DNA of 64,000 nt from Sediminibacterium soli. GTDB lineage: Bacteria; Bacteroidota; Bacteroidia; Chitinophagales; Chitinophagaceae. The position numbers and the translations under genes were made by a program. Where the stretch lies: assembly GCF_009939225.1 (NCBI RefSeq), contig NZ_JAACJR010000008.1, forward strand, positions 1,691,993 through 1,755,992, in the 5' to 3' direction. Positions 1 to 8,576 of the stretch are shown piece by piece; the stretch's first letter is position 1; each line of letters opens with the position of its first letter. Under the pieces are notes generated by a model. That model saw only the letters and a list, made by a program, of their open reading frames with translations, did not search any database and was not told where the DNA came from.

Positions 1-308
1 GTGCCGTTGGGCAGAACCCATAACAGGCGGTTGAAATAGTTGCCGTTCTCCGCTATGATCAGGCTGCCGGTGAGGATGATCTTTTTTTCTGCGGCGATGC
101 GCTGCATCCATTGCACTGTGGGCCCATCCATGGTTTCGGCCAGCAGGGCCGGCTTCATACTGAAACCGGTGCTGAACATCTCGGGCAACACCACTATTTC
201 GGTTCTCCCGCGGATGGCCGCTATTTTCTGTTCAAACCGGGAAAGATTGGCCGCTTTGTCTTCCCATTGAAGATCGGATTGTATCAGCGATAAGGTAAGT
301 GAGGACAT
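1..308 (-). CDS. Nitrilase-superfamily hydrolase (omega-amidase/YafV-like), N-terminal part only
   Basis: The gene runs off the left edge, so only the first 102 or so residues are visible (start MSSLTLSLIQSD). The loop LPEMFSTGFSM at residues 41-51 carries Glu43, the first member of the Glu-Lys-Cys triad of carbon-nitrogen hydrolases; the Lys and Cys would lie outside the window. The following LTGSLI and NRLLWVLPNG stretches resemble the YafV/Nit2 omega-amidase branch, cytoplasmic enzymes that deamidate alpha-ketoglutaramate-type metabolites. The ATG at 308 is the natural family start. It lies 46 bp downstream of the lpxR-like gene on the same strand, so it may be the third gene of a recX transcript. 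The substrate is inferred from the subfamily only. Confidence 0.85.
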   Translation of the reverse strand, partial: MSSLTLSLIQSDLQWEDKAANLSRFEQKIAAIRGRTEIVVLPEMFSTGFSMKPALLAETMDGPTVQWMQRIAAEKKIILTGSLIIAENGNYFNRLLWVLPNG

Positions 309-354
309 ATACAAAGAAACAAAGGATTTCAGAGCTAATCAGAACCGCACCAAA

Positions 355-1311
355 CTATTTCATACGGTAGGCGAGCATCAGTGATCCGTATTGCTGCGTA
401 TTTTTCTGCTGCACGGCTTCGCGCGCTTCAAAGACGATACCGGCTTTCAGGGTAATGCGGGATGATGCGTAACAAAGACCCGCCGTATGCTGGAACAGCA
501 CCCTCCTGGGATCGGCCAGCACCGCGCCCTGGCCTTTGGCGAAGAGCCCGCCCTGCAGCGTTGCATTGTATCCCTGCACCGTAAGCTCGGGGTACCAGAA
601 GAGGAACCATTCGTTCTTTTTCCTTTTCTGTTCCGGCGAAGCCTGTACGCTTGCATTCCACAAAGCGCTGTTGCGGTTTTTTTCCATCGCCCCAAAACAG
701 ACATACATACCCGCGCTGGCATTGGTATAGTTCATACCCAGGCTGGCCTGTACCAGCGGCACCAGCTTGATCCAGGCACTGTCTTCCCACAGGGTCTGCG
801 CATAGGATATGCCCAGGTCAATGCCTATTGCGTTCTGCACCTGGTACTGCCATCCCGTGAATTTACCATATCCGAACAGGGCATGGTAACTGTCCTGCAC
901 ATTTTCACCCAGCGAGGCCTCACCCACCGTGCCCAGTGTTATGCTGTACTGAAAAAGCCCTTCCTTCCGTTTGGAAAAAGCGGTCTGCTGGTAGCGGCCG
1001 TATAAAAACCCGCAGTAGGGCCGGTCTATATCCGCAGTGGTCTGCGTTTTCCGGATAAGCGGGGTATAGATCATTTGTCCGAGCTCGAACTGGCGAAGCA
1101 GCTTACGATCCTGTTTTTCCTTTGCATAGCGGAAAAAAAGAAAGATCCCGTTTGTATAGTAAGCGTCGTGTTTACGGAAAAGATAGGCATCGTTCTCGTT
1201 CACAAACGACACTTCATGGCGGAATACCGAATCCCGCGGGGGCTCCTGCGCCCCGGACAAAGCCATCGATACCGAAAAAAACACCGTGATACACCAGCGC
1301 ATCATCCGCAT
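355..1311 (-). CDS. LpxR-family lipid A deacylase (DUF2219), outer membrane
   Basis: The 318-residue protein begins with a signal peptide (about residues 1-21, ending near LSGAQ) and continues as an alternating aromatic/polar beta-barrel-like sequence ending in a membrane-type strand. The N-terminal NENDAYL...YYTNGI block (about residues 38-56) and the later DRPYCGFLYG correspond to the conserved N-x-N-D and T-G-x and D-R-P-Y-x-G blocks of the LpxR/DUF2219 family. Characterised LpxR removes the 3'-acyloxyacyl group of lipid A in the outer membrane. The gene starts 17 bp after recX on the same strand, so cotranscription is likely. Family membership is clear; enzymatic activity on lipid A is inferred, since many Bacteroidota members are untested. 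Confidence 0.8.
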   Translation of the reverse strand: MRMMRWCITVFFSVSMALSGAQEPPRDSVFRHEVSFVNENDAYLFRKHDAYYTNGIFLFFRYAKEKQDRKLLRQFELGQMIYTPLIRKTQTTADIDRPYCGFLYGRYQQTAFSKRKEGLFQYSITLGTVGEASLGENVQDSYHALFGYGKFTGWQYQVQNAIGIDLGISYAQTLWEDSAWIKLVPLVQASLGMNYTNASAGMYVCFGAMEKNRNSALWNASVQASPEQKRKKNEWFLFWYPELTVQGYNATLQGGLFAKGQGAVLADPRRVLFQHTAGLCYASSRITLKAGIVFEAREAVQQKNTQQYGSLMLAYRMK

Positions 1312-1328
1312 GCTATCCGTTTATAAGA

Positions 1329-1805
1329 TTATCCGTTTGCCTGCAATTGCTTCACAACCGCCAGAACGGCCGGGCGCTCATACCCTTTTTGCAAAAGATA
1401 GGCCATTGTTTTTGCCTGGCGGGTAAGGTATTGTTCGCCTTTTAACGCCTGCCATTTAACCCGGGCCAGTTTCTGCAAAGATGTGGTATAATCCGGGCCG
1501 TCTATTTCTTTCAGCGCTTTTTTGATGACCGGTTCGCTGACCTTTTTCTGCCGAAGCGCATATACGATCTTCTGCCGGCCCCATCTTTTCTGCCGGAAAT
1601 GACCGCCGGCAAACAGGTCGGCAAACCGCTGCTCGTTCAGCACATCTTCTTCTATCAGTCTGGAAATCAATGTCTCAACCTCGTTCCGCCGGAGCCCGAA
1701 CGAATACAGCTTTTCCCGTACCTCGGAATGACACCGCTCCCGGTAGGCGCAATAGCCGCGTATTTTAGGCCAGTTGGGGCCTTCAAAAAACGGGGTTTTT
1801 CCCAT
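1329..1805 (-). CDS. recX: Regulatory protein RecX
   Basis: A 158-residue protein made almost wholly of RecX-type three-helix repeats. The segments ISRLIEEDVLNEQRFADLFAGGH and KRWGRQKIVYALRQKKVS are the recognisable second repeat of the family, with the usual L-(N/D)-(E/D)-x-R-(F/Y)-A core. RecX binds RecA filaments and modulates their growth in the cytoplasm. Here recX is not next to recA (about 20 kb away at 22137); it heads a short minus-strand unit with the lpxR-like gene. Length is normal for the family. Confidence 0.9.
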   Translation of the reverse strand: MGKTPFFEGPNWPKIRGYCAYRERCHSEVREKLYSFGLRRNEVETLISRLIEEDVLNEQRFADLFAGGHFRQKRWGRQKIVYALRQKKVSEPVIKKALKEIDGPDYTTSLQKLARVKWQALKGEQYLTRQAKTMAYLLQKGYERPAVLAVVKQLQANG

Positions 1806-1838
1806 GATTGAAATTTCCGCTTGTTATGGATTATGGTC

Positions 1839-1846
1839 TATATTTG
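1839..1846 (+). promoter_or_regulatory. Putative -7 box TATATTTG of the response-regulator gene
   Basis: TATATTTG matches the Bacteroidota -7 consensus TAnnTTTG. It lies 82 nt before the chosen ATG at 1928; an in-frame ATG at 1853 also follows it. No clear -33 TTTG at the usual spacing was found, so this is a tentative call. Confidence 0.35.
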
Positions 1847-1927
1847 AACTCAATGTCCAATATCCCTCGGACATCAAAAAGATCCCCGCATTTTCCGCCA
1901 ATGTATTTTTTTAATACGGAGCCAGCA

Positions 1928-2332
1928 ATGCCTTTTGCCAAACATATCGTTTTCCTGATTGATGACGACAACATCTATCAGTTCACTGCGCGCAAGATCC
2001 TGGAATCTACCGGCCTGGCAAAGGAGATCGTTTCTTTTTACAACGGCAAAGAGGCCATCAAATACCTGACAGACGATAAAAACCGCCTGTCGGAGAATTT
2101 TCCCGACCTGATCTTTCTGGATATCAATATGCCCATCATGAACGGCTGGGAATTCCTGGAGGAATACCATTCCTTATACGGCAATTTTCCCAAGCCCGTA
2201 GTGGTATACGTGGTGAGCTCTTCGATCGACAGCCACGACATGAAAAAATCGAGGCAGTACAAGGGCGTTACCGACTATATCGTAAAACCCGTTACCCGCG
2301 TAAAATACAAGGAGCTGATCGAAAGCCTGTAG
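1928..2332 (+). CDS. Single-domain response regulator (CheY-like receiver)
   Basis: About 134 residues forming one receiver domain and nothing else. The acidic cluster IDDDN near residues 9-13, the phosphoacceptor Asp65 in DLIFLDINMPIMNGWEF, the Ser/Thr position in VYVVSSS and the conserved Lys-Pro in YIVKPVT are all present. Without an output domain it probably acts through protein contacts or in a phosphorelay. The open frame extends to 1808, but ATG 1928 (MPFAKHIVFLIDDD) gives the usual short lead into the first beta strand; 1853 is the alternative. No cognate kinase is adjacent, though the hybrid kinase at 5506 is nearby. Confidence 0.85.
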   Translation: MPFAKHIVFLIDDDNIYQFTARKILESTGLAKEIVSFYNGKEAIKYLTDDKNRLSENFPDLIFLDINMPIMNGWEFLEEYHSLYGNFPKPVVVYVVSSSIDSHDMKKSRQYKGVTDYIVKPVTRVKYKELIESL

Positions 2333-2453
2333 CCCTGCGCCGGGGTTGCAGACCGGGCACCACAAAAACTGCCGCCAATCCACACCGGATTAACAACCAA
2401 CGCTTAATTGGCCGGATCCCCGTATTTCTGTTGCAGAATGTTAACATTTTGAA

Positions 2454-2474
2454 TTAGGTTTGTTGCGAACCTAA
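2454..2474 (+). promoter_or_regulatory. dnaN promoter with overlapping inverted repeat
   Basis: The -7 box TAGGTTTG (2455-2462) matches TAnnTTTG and sits 22 nt before the dnaN ATG. The box is embedded in a perfect inverted repeat, TTAGGTT (2454-2460) and AACCTAA (2468-2474), separated by 7 nt, so any protein binding the repeat would cover the promoter and likely start site. The inverted repeat is seen directly; an operator function is inferred. Confidence 0.5.
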
Positions 2475-2484
2475 ATTCTGCAGA

Positions 2485-3600
2485 ATGAAATTTATTGTGT
2501 CTTCTTCTTCCCTGTTAAAACACCTGCAGCAGATCAGCGGTGTGATCAACGCGAATACCGTGTTGCCGATACTGGAAGACTTTTTGTTTGAGATCCAGGA
2601 TAAAAAACTGAATGTGGTGGCTACCGACCTGGAAACCGTTATGCGCGTACAGATGGATGTGGAAAGCAAAACCAACGGAAAAGTCTGCATCCCCGCTAAG
2701 ATCCTGCTGGATTCTTTGAAGAATATTGCCGATCAGCCCCTTACATTCAATATCGATAAAAGTTTTTCTGTTGAGATCACCAGCGATAACGGCAAGTACA
2801 AGGTAATGGGCGAAAACCCCGATAATTTTCCCAAAGAACCCGCTGCAGACGATACCACCGGTTTTACCATGAGCAGTTCGGCGCTGCTGACCGCTATCAA
2901 CAAAACGCTGTTTGCCGTAAGCAACGATGACCTTCGTCCGGCCATGACTGGTGTGTTTTTTGAACTGGCAAAAGACGGTGTTCAGTTCGTGGCCACCGAT
3001 GCGCACAGGCTGGTACGTTATAAAAGACTCGATACCAAAGCCAGTAAGGCAGATTCGTTCATCGTTCCCAAAAAACCGCTGAACCTGCTGAAAAATGCGC
3101 TGCCCGATAACGATGATGAACTGTCTGTAAGTTATAACAGCAACCATCTTTTTGTGACACATGGCTCCACGCAGATGATCTGTCGCCTGATCGATGCCCG
3201 TTTCCCGGATTACAAAGTGGTGATCCCGGCTGATAACCCTTATAAACTGATCGTGAACAAACACGATTTCCAGAATGCGCTTCGCCGGGTAAATGTATTC
3301 AGTAACAAAAGCACCAACCAGGTAGCGCTGAATATTACCGGCAGCGAGCTGCAGATGGCCGCGCAGGATGTGGACTTCAGTTTTGAGGGTAATGAACGCA
3401 TGAATTGCCAGTACGATGGCGAAGACCTCCAGATCGCATTCAATGCGCGTTTCCTGATCGAAATGCTCAATGCGGCAGATACCGAAGATGTAAAGATGGA
3501 GCTTTCCACCCCCACCAAAGCCGGCCTGATCAAACCCACCGAACAGGCCGCCGGCGAAGACCTGCTGATGCTGGTAATGCCGCTGATGCTGAACAACTGA
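2485..3600 (+). CDS. dnaN: DNA polymerase III subunit beta (sliding clamp)
   Basis: The 371-residue product spans the three tandem clamp folds of bacterial DnaN. The start MKFIVSSSSLLKHLQQISGVI, the central FVATDAHRLVRYKR and the C-terminal LIKPTEQ...LLMLVMPLMLNN (family pattern ending V-M-P-(M/L)-R-(L/x)) are diagnostic. The clamp encircles DNA and tethers polymerase III and other partners. The gene stands alone with its own promoter and a strong terminator; dnaA and recF are not beside it, as is common in Bacteroidota. The final residues read LMLNN rather than the more usual R-L. Confidence 0.97.
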   Translation: MKFIVSSSSLLKHLQQISGVINANTVLPILEDFLFEIQDKKLNVVATDLETVMRVQMDVESKTNGKVCIPAKILLDSLKNIADQPLTFNIDKSFSVEITSDNGKYKVMGENPDNFPKEPAADDTTGFTMSSSALLTAINKTLFAVSNDDLRPAMTGVFFELAKDGVQFVATDAHRLVRYKRLDTKASKADSFIVPKKPLNLLKNALPDNDDELSVSYNSNHLFVTHGSTQMICRLIDARFPDYKVVIPADNPYKLIVNKHDFQNALRRVNVFSNKSTNQVALNITGSELQMAAQDVDFSFEGNERMNCQYDGEDLQIAFNARFLIEMLNAADTEDVKMELSTPTKAGLIKPTEQAAGEDLLMLVMPLMLNN

Positions 3601-3615
3601 TAACGCACCTGAGTC

Positions 3616-3649
3616 AATAAAAAACCCGCTTCTGAGCGGGTTTTTTATT
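3616..3649. terminator. Rho-independent terminator after dnaN
   Basis: A perfect 15-bp stem (3616-3630 with 3635-3649) closes a TCTG loop; the stem has a GC core (CCCGCT/AGCGGG) flanked by A and T runs, so it can work in both directions. It begins 16 nt after the dnaN stop codon. Confidence 0.9.
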
Positions 3650-3650
3650 G

Positions 3651-3767
3651 GGGGATTCCGGATTGGCGGATTAAAAAGATGATGCGAATGGCTGCAGGTT
3701 TGCGCTGTTGCGACTCTCCCGCAACATTCCATCCGCGAATCCACTAATCCGCCAATCCGGAATCCCC
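3651..3767. repeat. Interrupted palindrome, family A (GGATT word), copy 1
   Basis: Two perfect 23-bp inverted arms, 3651-3673 and 3745-3767, flank a 71-bp spacer. The arms are built of a repeated GGATT(n)GCGGATT-like word. Related copies occur at 9650-9738 and 43586-43697, with a single arm at 59601-59629. The element fills the space between the dnaN terminator and the next gene. Confidence 0.75.
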
Positions 3768-3815
3768 TAACCATTCTTCCCCTATTCTTCTTAATTTACC
3801 ACAACAACGCGCAAC

Positions 3816-4637
3816 ATGATAGAAAGCATCATCCGGTACTTTGAGCATATACCCAGCCTGCACCGCGCACTGGTACTGGCGGGCGGCATCACTTTTTTCT
3901 GGCTGGTGGAAGGTGCCATACCCTTATTCGGTTTCCGTTACAACAAATGGAGACATGCTTCTGTCAATATCTTTTTTACCGTTACCACCATTGTTGTCAA
4001 TTTTGCGTTTGCGCTGCTGATCGTAAAAGCGAGCGACTGGGCCGTGCAGCACAAATTCGGGTTGCTGCAACTTGTCGGGCTGCCTCTGTGGGTGTTTATG
4101 ATCGCCGGACTTTTGTTACTGGATCTTGTGGGCGCCTACCTGATCCATTACATCGAACACAAGGTGAAATGGATGTGGAAGTTTCATATGGTGCATCATG
4201 CAGACTCGCATGTGGACACCACCACCGCCAACCGCCATCACCCGGGAGAAAGCGTGTTCCGCGCGGTATTTACCCTGATCGGGGTGATTGTGCTGGGCGC
4301 ACCCATGTGGCTGGTGATGATGTACCAGAGCCTGAGCGTGGTGTTCACCCAGTTCAACCATGCCAATATCCGTTTGCCGGGCTGGCTGGATAAACCGCTC
4401 AGCTGGGTCATCGTTTCGCCGGATATGCATAAGGTGCATCACCACTATATGCGGCCGCAGACAGACAGCAACTACGGAAATATCTTTTCTGTCTGGGACC
4501 ATGTTTTTGGCACGTTCAATGCAACGCCTGTTGACGGGTTGCGTTATGGTCTCGATGTGCTGGATGATACCACCGACGAAAAGCTCGGCTACCAGTTACA
4601 GCTGCCCTTCGATAAAAAAATAAAGACCGATTACTGA
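3816..4637 (+). CDS. Sterol desaturase/fatty acid hydroxylase superfamily membrane protein
   Basis: The 273-residue protein has four or so membrane segments (for example residues 17-37, 49-70, 88-112 and 145-170) and the histidine boxes of the superfamily: HYIEHK, HMVHHAD and HKVHHHY, which bind a di-iron centre on the cytoplasmic side. Members hydroxylate or desaturate lipid acyl chains, sterols or carotenoids. Two closer relatives of each other are found at 30099 and 39474; this copy belongs to a more distant branch. It precedes kdsB by 20 bp on the same strand, so the two are probably cotranscribed, which fits a role in envelope lipids, but the substrate cannot be read from sequence. Confidence 0.85.
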   Translation: MIESIIRYFEHIPSLHRALVLAGGITFFWLVEGAIPLFGFRYNKWRHASVNIFFTVTTIVVNFAFALLIVKASDWAVQHKFGLLQLVGLPLWVFMIAGLLLLDLVGAYLIHYIEHKVKWMWKFHMVHHADSHVDTTTANRHHPGESVFRAVFTLIGVIVLGAPMWLVMMYQSLSVVFTQFNHANIRLPGWLDKPLSWVIVSPDMHKVHHHYMRPQTDSNYGNIFSVWDHVFGTFNATPVDGLRYGLDVLDDTTDEKLGYQLQLPFDKKIKTDY

Positions 4638-4657
4638 TCTACGCGCATCTTTGTGAC

Positions 4658-5392
4658 ATGAAGAAAGCAGCGATGATACCGGCCCGGTATGCCGCCACCC
4701 GTTTTCCCGCAAAACTGATGCAGCTGCTGGGTGATAAAACGGTTATCCGGCATACCTACGACAATACGGTGGCCACCGGTTTGTTTGACGAGGTATATGT
4801 GGTTACCGACAGTGAGATCATCTACAGCGAGATCACAGGTCATGGCGGAAAAGCGGTGATGAGCAAACGGCCCCACGAAAGCGGCAGCGACCGTATTGCC
4901 GAGGCCGTCGCTGATAGGGAACTGGATATCATCGTAAACGTACAGGGCGACGAGCCCTTTGTAAAACGCGGACCGCTCGAAAAACTGTTGTCCGTTTTTG
5001 AAGGAGAGCAGGGCCGCAACGTACAGGTGGCTTCTTTGATGCAGGTATTGAAAGAACAGGTATTTATCGAAGATCCGAATTATGTGAAGGTGGCGGTTGA
5101 CAGAAATATGAACTCGCTGATGTTTTCAAGAAGCGTTATTCCCTATCCCCGCGCCAAAGACCAGCCGATTACCTACTACGAACACATCGGCGTATACGCT
5201 TTCCGTAAAAGCGCGCTGATGGCGTTTACCCAATGGGAGATAACCCCGCTCGAAGCCGCGGAAAAAATAGAATGCCTCCGCTACCTGGAGAATGGCATCC
5301 CTTTAAAAATGGTCGTTACAGATTATATGGGCGTGGAAATAGATACGCCCGAAGACCTGGCGCGTGCCGCCGCATTGCTTTCCCGGCCATAG
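4658..5392 (+). CDS. kdsB: 3-deoxy-manno-octulosonate cytidylyltransferase (CMP-Kdo synthetase)
   Basis: A full-length 244-residue KdsB. Visible family blocks are IPARYAATRFPAKLM (nucleotide-binding start), SGSDRIAEA, VNVQGDEPF, and YEHIGVYAFRK followed by LE..E.IECLRYLENG. The enzyme activates Kdo with CTP for lipopolysaccharide inner-core synthesis in the cytoplasm. A kdnB gene lies 3.2 kb downstream on the same strand; in Shewanella KdsB works with KdnA and KdnB and prefers the 8-amino sugar Kdo8N, so this KdsB could also use Kdo8N. That preference is inference from context. Confidence 0.95.
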   Translation: MKKAAMIPARYAATRFPAKLMQLLGDKTVIRHTYDNTVATGLFDEVYVVTDSEIIYSEITGHGGKAVMSKRPHESGSDRIAEAVADRELDIIVNVQGDEPFVKRGPLEKLLSVFEGEQGRNVQVASLMQVLKEQVFIEDPNYVKVAVDRNMNSLMFSRSVIPYPRAKDQPITYYEHIGVYAFRKSALMAFTQWEITPLEAAEKIECLRYLENGIPLKMVVTDYMGVEIDTPEDLARAAALLSRP

Positions 5393-5505
5393 CTTTTTTC
5401 TTCCTGTCTGTATAATTCGCGTGATTTTGGCGTTTTAACGCCGGTTTTATCGATATTTATACGAGTGTATATGTATTCTACCCAATTTCCATTACGTACG
5501 GCACT

Positions 5506-8484
5506 ATGAAACCACTATTTACCGGCCAACTGAACAGGGTGGACAAGCGGATCCAGTGGGTGCTGTTGTTTTCTGTGGCTGCATTCCTGTTTTTCCTGGC
5601 CATTGTATTTGTTCAGAACAAGAGCCAGCAGGATGCGCGGAAAGACATGTACCATGCCTATACCGCTATCCAGAAACTGGATAATATCCGTATCCTCGTT
5701 CTCGAAACAGAGTCTGCAAGCAGGGCTTTCCTGATCGCCAGGGATTCTTCTTCACTGGCCTGGCTTTACCGGCTGCACAAAGAGCTGCCCGATACGCTGC
5801 GCACCCTGGTTCAGTATATGAACCCGGACGAAGCCGACAGCATCGGCCAACTGGGGCTGGTCATCCAGCAGAAACTGAAATACCAGGACTCGTTTGTTCA
5901 TAACCTGATCGATGTTACCAGGGAGAACCCCGCCAGAACACGCGCAAGGAACACCACGGTGGAAGTAAAACGCATGCTGGCATCGATGGTATCGCGCGAA
6001 ACGGGACGGCTTACAGACAAGGTGCTGGTGAACGAGAACCGCAACAATGTAGGTTTGGGCATTGCCATCTTCGGCGGCTTTCTTGCCCTGCTGCTGATCC
6101 TTGCCATCCTGTTGCGGTTGGGCAACGATATCCTGCTGCGCAGAAAAGCCGAGGATGGCCTGCTTGCCAGCGAATTCAAATACCGGAAGATCATCGAGAA
6201 CGCCGGTGCGGTTATGTTCACCGCCGATATAGAAGGCAGGATCGGCTTTACCAATAACCAGGTACTGCAGATGACCGGCTATTCTTCAGAAGACCTGCAG
6301 GGTAAACATTTCTCTGTGCTGGTGGATCCGGAGTGGCTGCCAACGGTTACCGATTTCTACGCACGCCAGCTTAGCGAGGAGATACCCTCTACCAGTCTCG
6401 AGTTCCTGGCGCGTAACCGGAACGGCGGCGCGGTTTGGGTAGAACAGTTTGCACAGCTGCTTACCGAGGGCAACCAGGTAACCGGCTTCCAGTGCATGGT
6501 GCGCGATATCACCGAAAAGAAAAAGATAGAGCTGGAACTGGGCCAGTCGGAACAGCAGCGAAAAGAAAATGAATACAGGCTGGTATCCATTCTCGAGAAC
6601 ACCACCGCGCTCATTTTTATCAAAGATCTCCAGGGCAGGTATGTGATGGTGAACAAGCGGTTTAAGGAAATGATGGGACTTACCGATGAGATGGTCATCG
6701 GCAAAACCGATTTCGATTTTGATGCGGTTGAACGCGCGGAGTATTACAAGCGCTCCGACCAGATCATCATACAAACCCATAACGTGATCGAGACAGAAGA
6801 GGTGATCGAGACAGAAGAAGGCATCCGTAACCTGCTGCTGCTGAAGTTTCCGCTGCTGGACGATAAGCGAAATATTTTCGGCATCAGCGGTATTGCCACA
6901 GACATCACCGAACGCGTGCAGAGCAGGCAGCAGCTGGAGTCGGCGCTGCAGCATGCCAGGGAAGCCAAGGAACTGCAGGAACAGTTCCTGGCCAATATGA
7001 GCCACGAGATACGCACACCGATGAATGGCATCCAGGGTATGACTTCCCTGCTGCTTGAAACGGAACTGACGGATGACCAGCGTGAGTTTGCACTGCTGAT
7101 CAGGCATTCGCTGAACAACCTCACAGCGCTGATCAACGATATCCTGGATTATTCCAACCTGCGCGCGGGTAAGATCACCATCGATAAGATCGCCTTTAAT
7201 ATCAACGACCCGCTGGATGCGGTGAAGATTCAGTTCTCAAATGTGGTTAGCCGCAAAGGGCTTGCGTTCTACATTACACTCGATAAAAACCTGCCGCTGC
7301 TCGTTATCGGCGATCCCTATCGTTTGAAACAGATACTGGTAAGTCTGGTAGACAACGCGATCAAATTCACCAAACAGGGACATATTGCCATACATGTAAG
7401 CGTGGATACACTCAATGGCGACAATGCCATTGTGAAATTCCGGGTTACCGACACCGGCTCCGGTATTGAGCCCGATAAACAACGGCATATTTTTGAAGGT
7501 TTTACCCAGGCCAGTATGGATATATCGAGAAGTTTTGGTGGCGCAGGACTGGGTCTGGCCATCAGCAAAGGGCTGATTGAATTGCAGGGTGGACGTATAC
7601 AGGCAGAAAGCGAACCGGGAGAGGGATCGGTGTTCAGCTTTACCATTCCCTATGAATTACCCGCCACCATCACCGAAAAAACACAGACAGCCGAATTAAA
7701 AGAAAATCTCCGCAACAAACACGTGCTGGTGGTGGAAGACAACGAAGTAAACCAGCAACTCATCAACTTTGTCTTGAACCGCGTGGGCAGCCGCGTACGC
7801 ATCGCTTCCAACGGCAAAGAAGCGATTGCCCTGTTTGACGAGAAAGATCCTTTTGACCTGGTGATCATGGACCTGCAGATGCCGGTTATGGATGGATACG
7901 AAACCGCCACCTATATCAGACAGCAGCTGCATTCCCAGGTGCCGATCCTTGCGCTTACCGCAACAGCGCTGAAAGGCGAGCAGGAGAAATGCAGGTCGGT
8001 GGGCATGAACGATTTTATGCTGAAGCCTTTTGATTTTGACGATCTGTACAGGAGACTGGTACATTTGCTGCAGCATAAAGTCGTTGCAAGAAACGAACAA
8101 TCCATACCTATGACCACTGCTAACCAGAAATCCTACGACCTCTCCATGCTCGAAGAGCTGGACGACAATGCATCCGTGCTGGATGTATTGACCATGTTCC
8201 TCGAGAATACGCCGGCTGAGATCGGGGAACTGGGTAAACTCTGCGCCGAATACAAATGGCCCGAAGTGCAAAGACTTTCTCACAAAATAAAAGGAGCGGT
8301 TGCCATTGTACAGGCATTGCCGCTTGCCAGGCGTCTTGCCGCAATGGAAGAAAACGCCAGGGAACTCAGGAATGAAGACAGACTGGTTCTGGAAGCCCAG
8401 GATGTAAAAATGCTTTTTGAAGCGCTCCATAAAGCGCTGCAGCCCGAAGTGGAACGTTTACAGAAAATCGTTTTCAATGCTTAG
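5506..8484 (+). CDS. Hybrid sensor histidine kinase: CHASE3-PAS-PAS-HisKA-HATPase-REC-HPt
   Basis: A 992-residue membrane kinase. Two membrane segments (about residues 18-38 and 183-205) bracket a helical CHASE3-like sensor; the stretch VLETESASRAFLI is typical of that domain. Two PAS domains follow (about 218-340 and 358-475), then the dimerisation helix with phospho-His500 in FLANMSHEIRTPMNG, the ATPase with N box DNAIKF, G1 DTGSGIEP and G2 GAGLGLAISKG, a receiver with Asp789 in DLVIMDLQMPVMDGYE, and a C-terminal HPt with His926 in LSHKIKGA. It therefore contains a complete His-Asp-His relay and would pass phosphate to a separate receiver. It sits between kdsB and kdnB on the same strand; the signal and output are unknown. 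Confidence 0.93.
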   Translation: MKPLFTGQLNRVDKRIQWVLLFSVAAFLFFLAIVFVQNKSQQDARKDMYHAYTAIQKLDNIRILVLETESASRAFLIARDSSSLAWLYRLHKELPDTLRTLVQYMNPDEADSIGQLGLVIQQKLKYQDSFVHNLIDVTRENPARTRARNTTVEVKRMLASMVSRETGRLTDKVLVNENRNNVGLGIAIFGGFLALLLILAILLRLGNDILLRRKAEDGLLASEFKYRKIIENAGAVMFTADIEGRIGFTNNQVLQMTGYSSEDLQGKHFSVLVDPEWLPTVTDFYARQLSEEIPSTSLEFLARNRNGGAVWVEQFAQLLTEGNQVTGFQCMVRDITEKKKIELELGQSEQQRKENEYRLVSILENTTALIFIKDLQGRYVMVNKRFKEMMGLTDEMVIGKTDFDFDAVERAEYYKRSDQIIIQTHNVIETEEVIETEEGIRNLLLLKFPLLDDKRNIFGISGIATDITERVQSRQQLESALQHAREAKELQEQFLANMSHEIRTPMNGIQGMTSLLLETELTDDQREFALLIRHSLNNLTALINDILDYSNLRAGKITIDKIAFNINDPLDAVKIQFSNVVSRKGLAFYITLDKNLPLLVIGDPYRLKQILVSLVDNAIKFTKQGHIAIHVSVDTLNGDNAIVKFRVTDTGSGIEPDKQRHIFEGFTQASMDISRSFGGAGLGLAISKGLIELQGGRIQAESEPGEGSVFSFTIPYELPATITEKTQTAELKENLRNKHVLVVEDNEVNQQLINFVLNRVGSRVRIASNGKEAIALFDEKDPFDLVIMDLQMPVMDGYETATYIRQQLHSQVPILALTATALKGEQEKCRSVGMNDFMLKPFDFDDLYRRLVHLLQHKVVARNEQSIPMTTANQKSYDLSMLEELDDNASVLDVLTMFLENTPAEIGELGKLCAEYKWPEVQRLSHKIKGAVAIVQALPLARRLAAMEENARELRNEDRLVLEAQDVKMLFEALHKALQPEVERLQKIVFNA

Positions 8485-8546
8485 CAACTGACCGGCACAG
8501 ACCGATACGCAGGTGAATTTGTCTTTTTCAATTGCAGTAACTGGAG

Positions 8547-8554
8547 TAGGTTTG
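8547..8554 (+). promoter_or_regulatory. Putative -7 box TAGGTTTG of kdnB
   Basis: TAGGTTTG fits TAnnTTTG exactly. It ends two bases before an ATG at 8556, so a transcript starting a few bases downstream would exclude that ATG; this is the main reason for choosing ATG 8577 as the kdnB start. Confidence 0.5.
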
Positions 8555-8576
8555 CATGGATTTCAATACAAGAACT

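Noticed and set aside
2515..3774. 419-residue minus-strand open frame across dnaN
   Set aside because: Antisense to a certain dnaN gene; no domain seen, and it runs through the terminator and the palindromic repeat.
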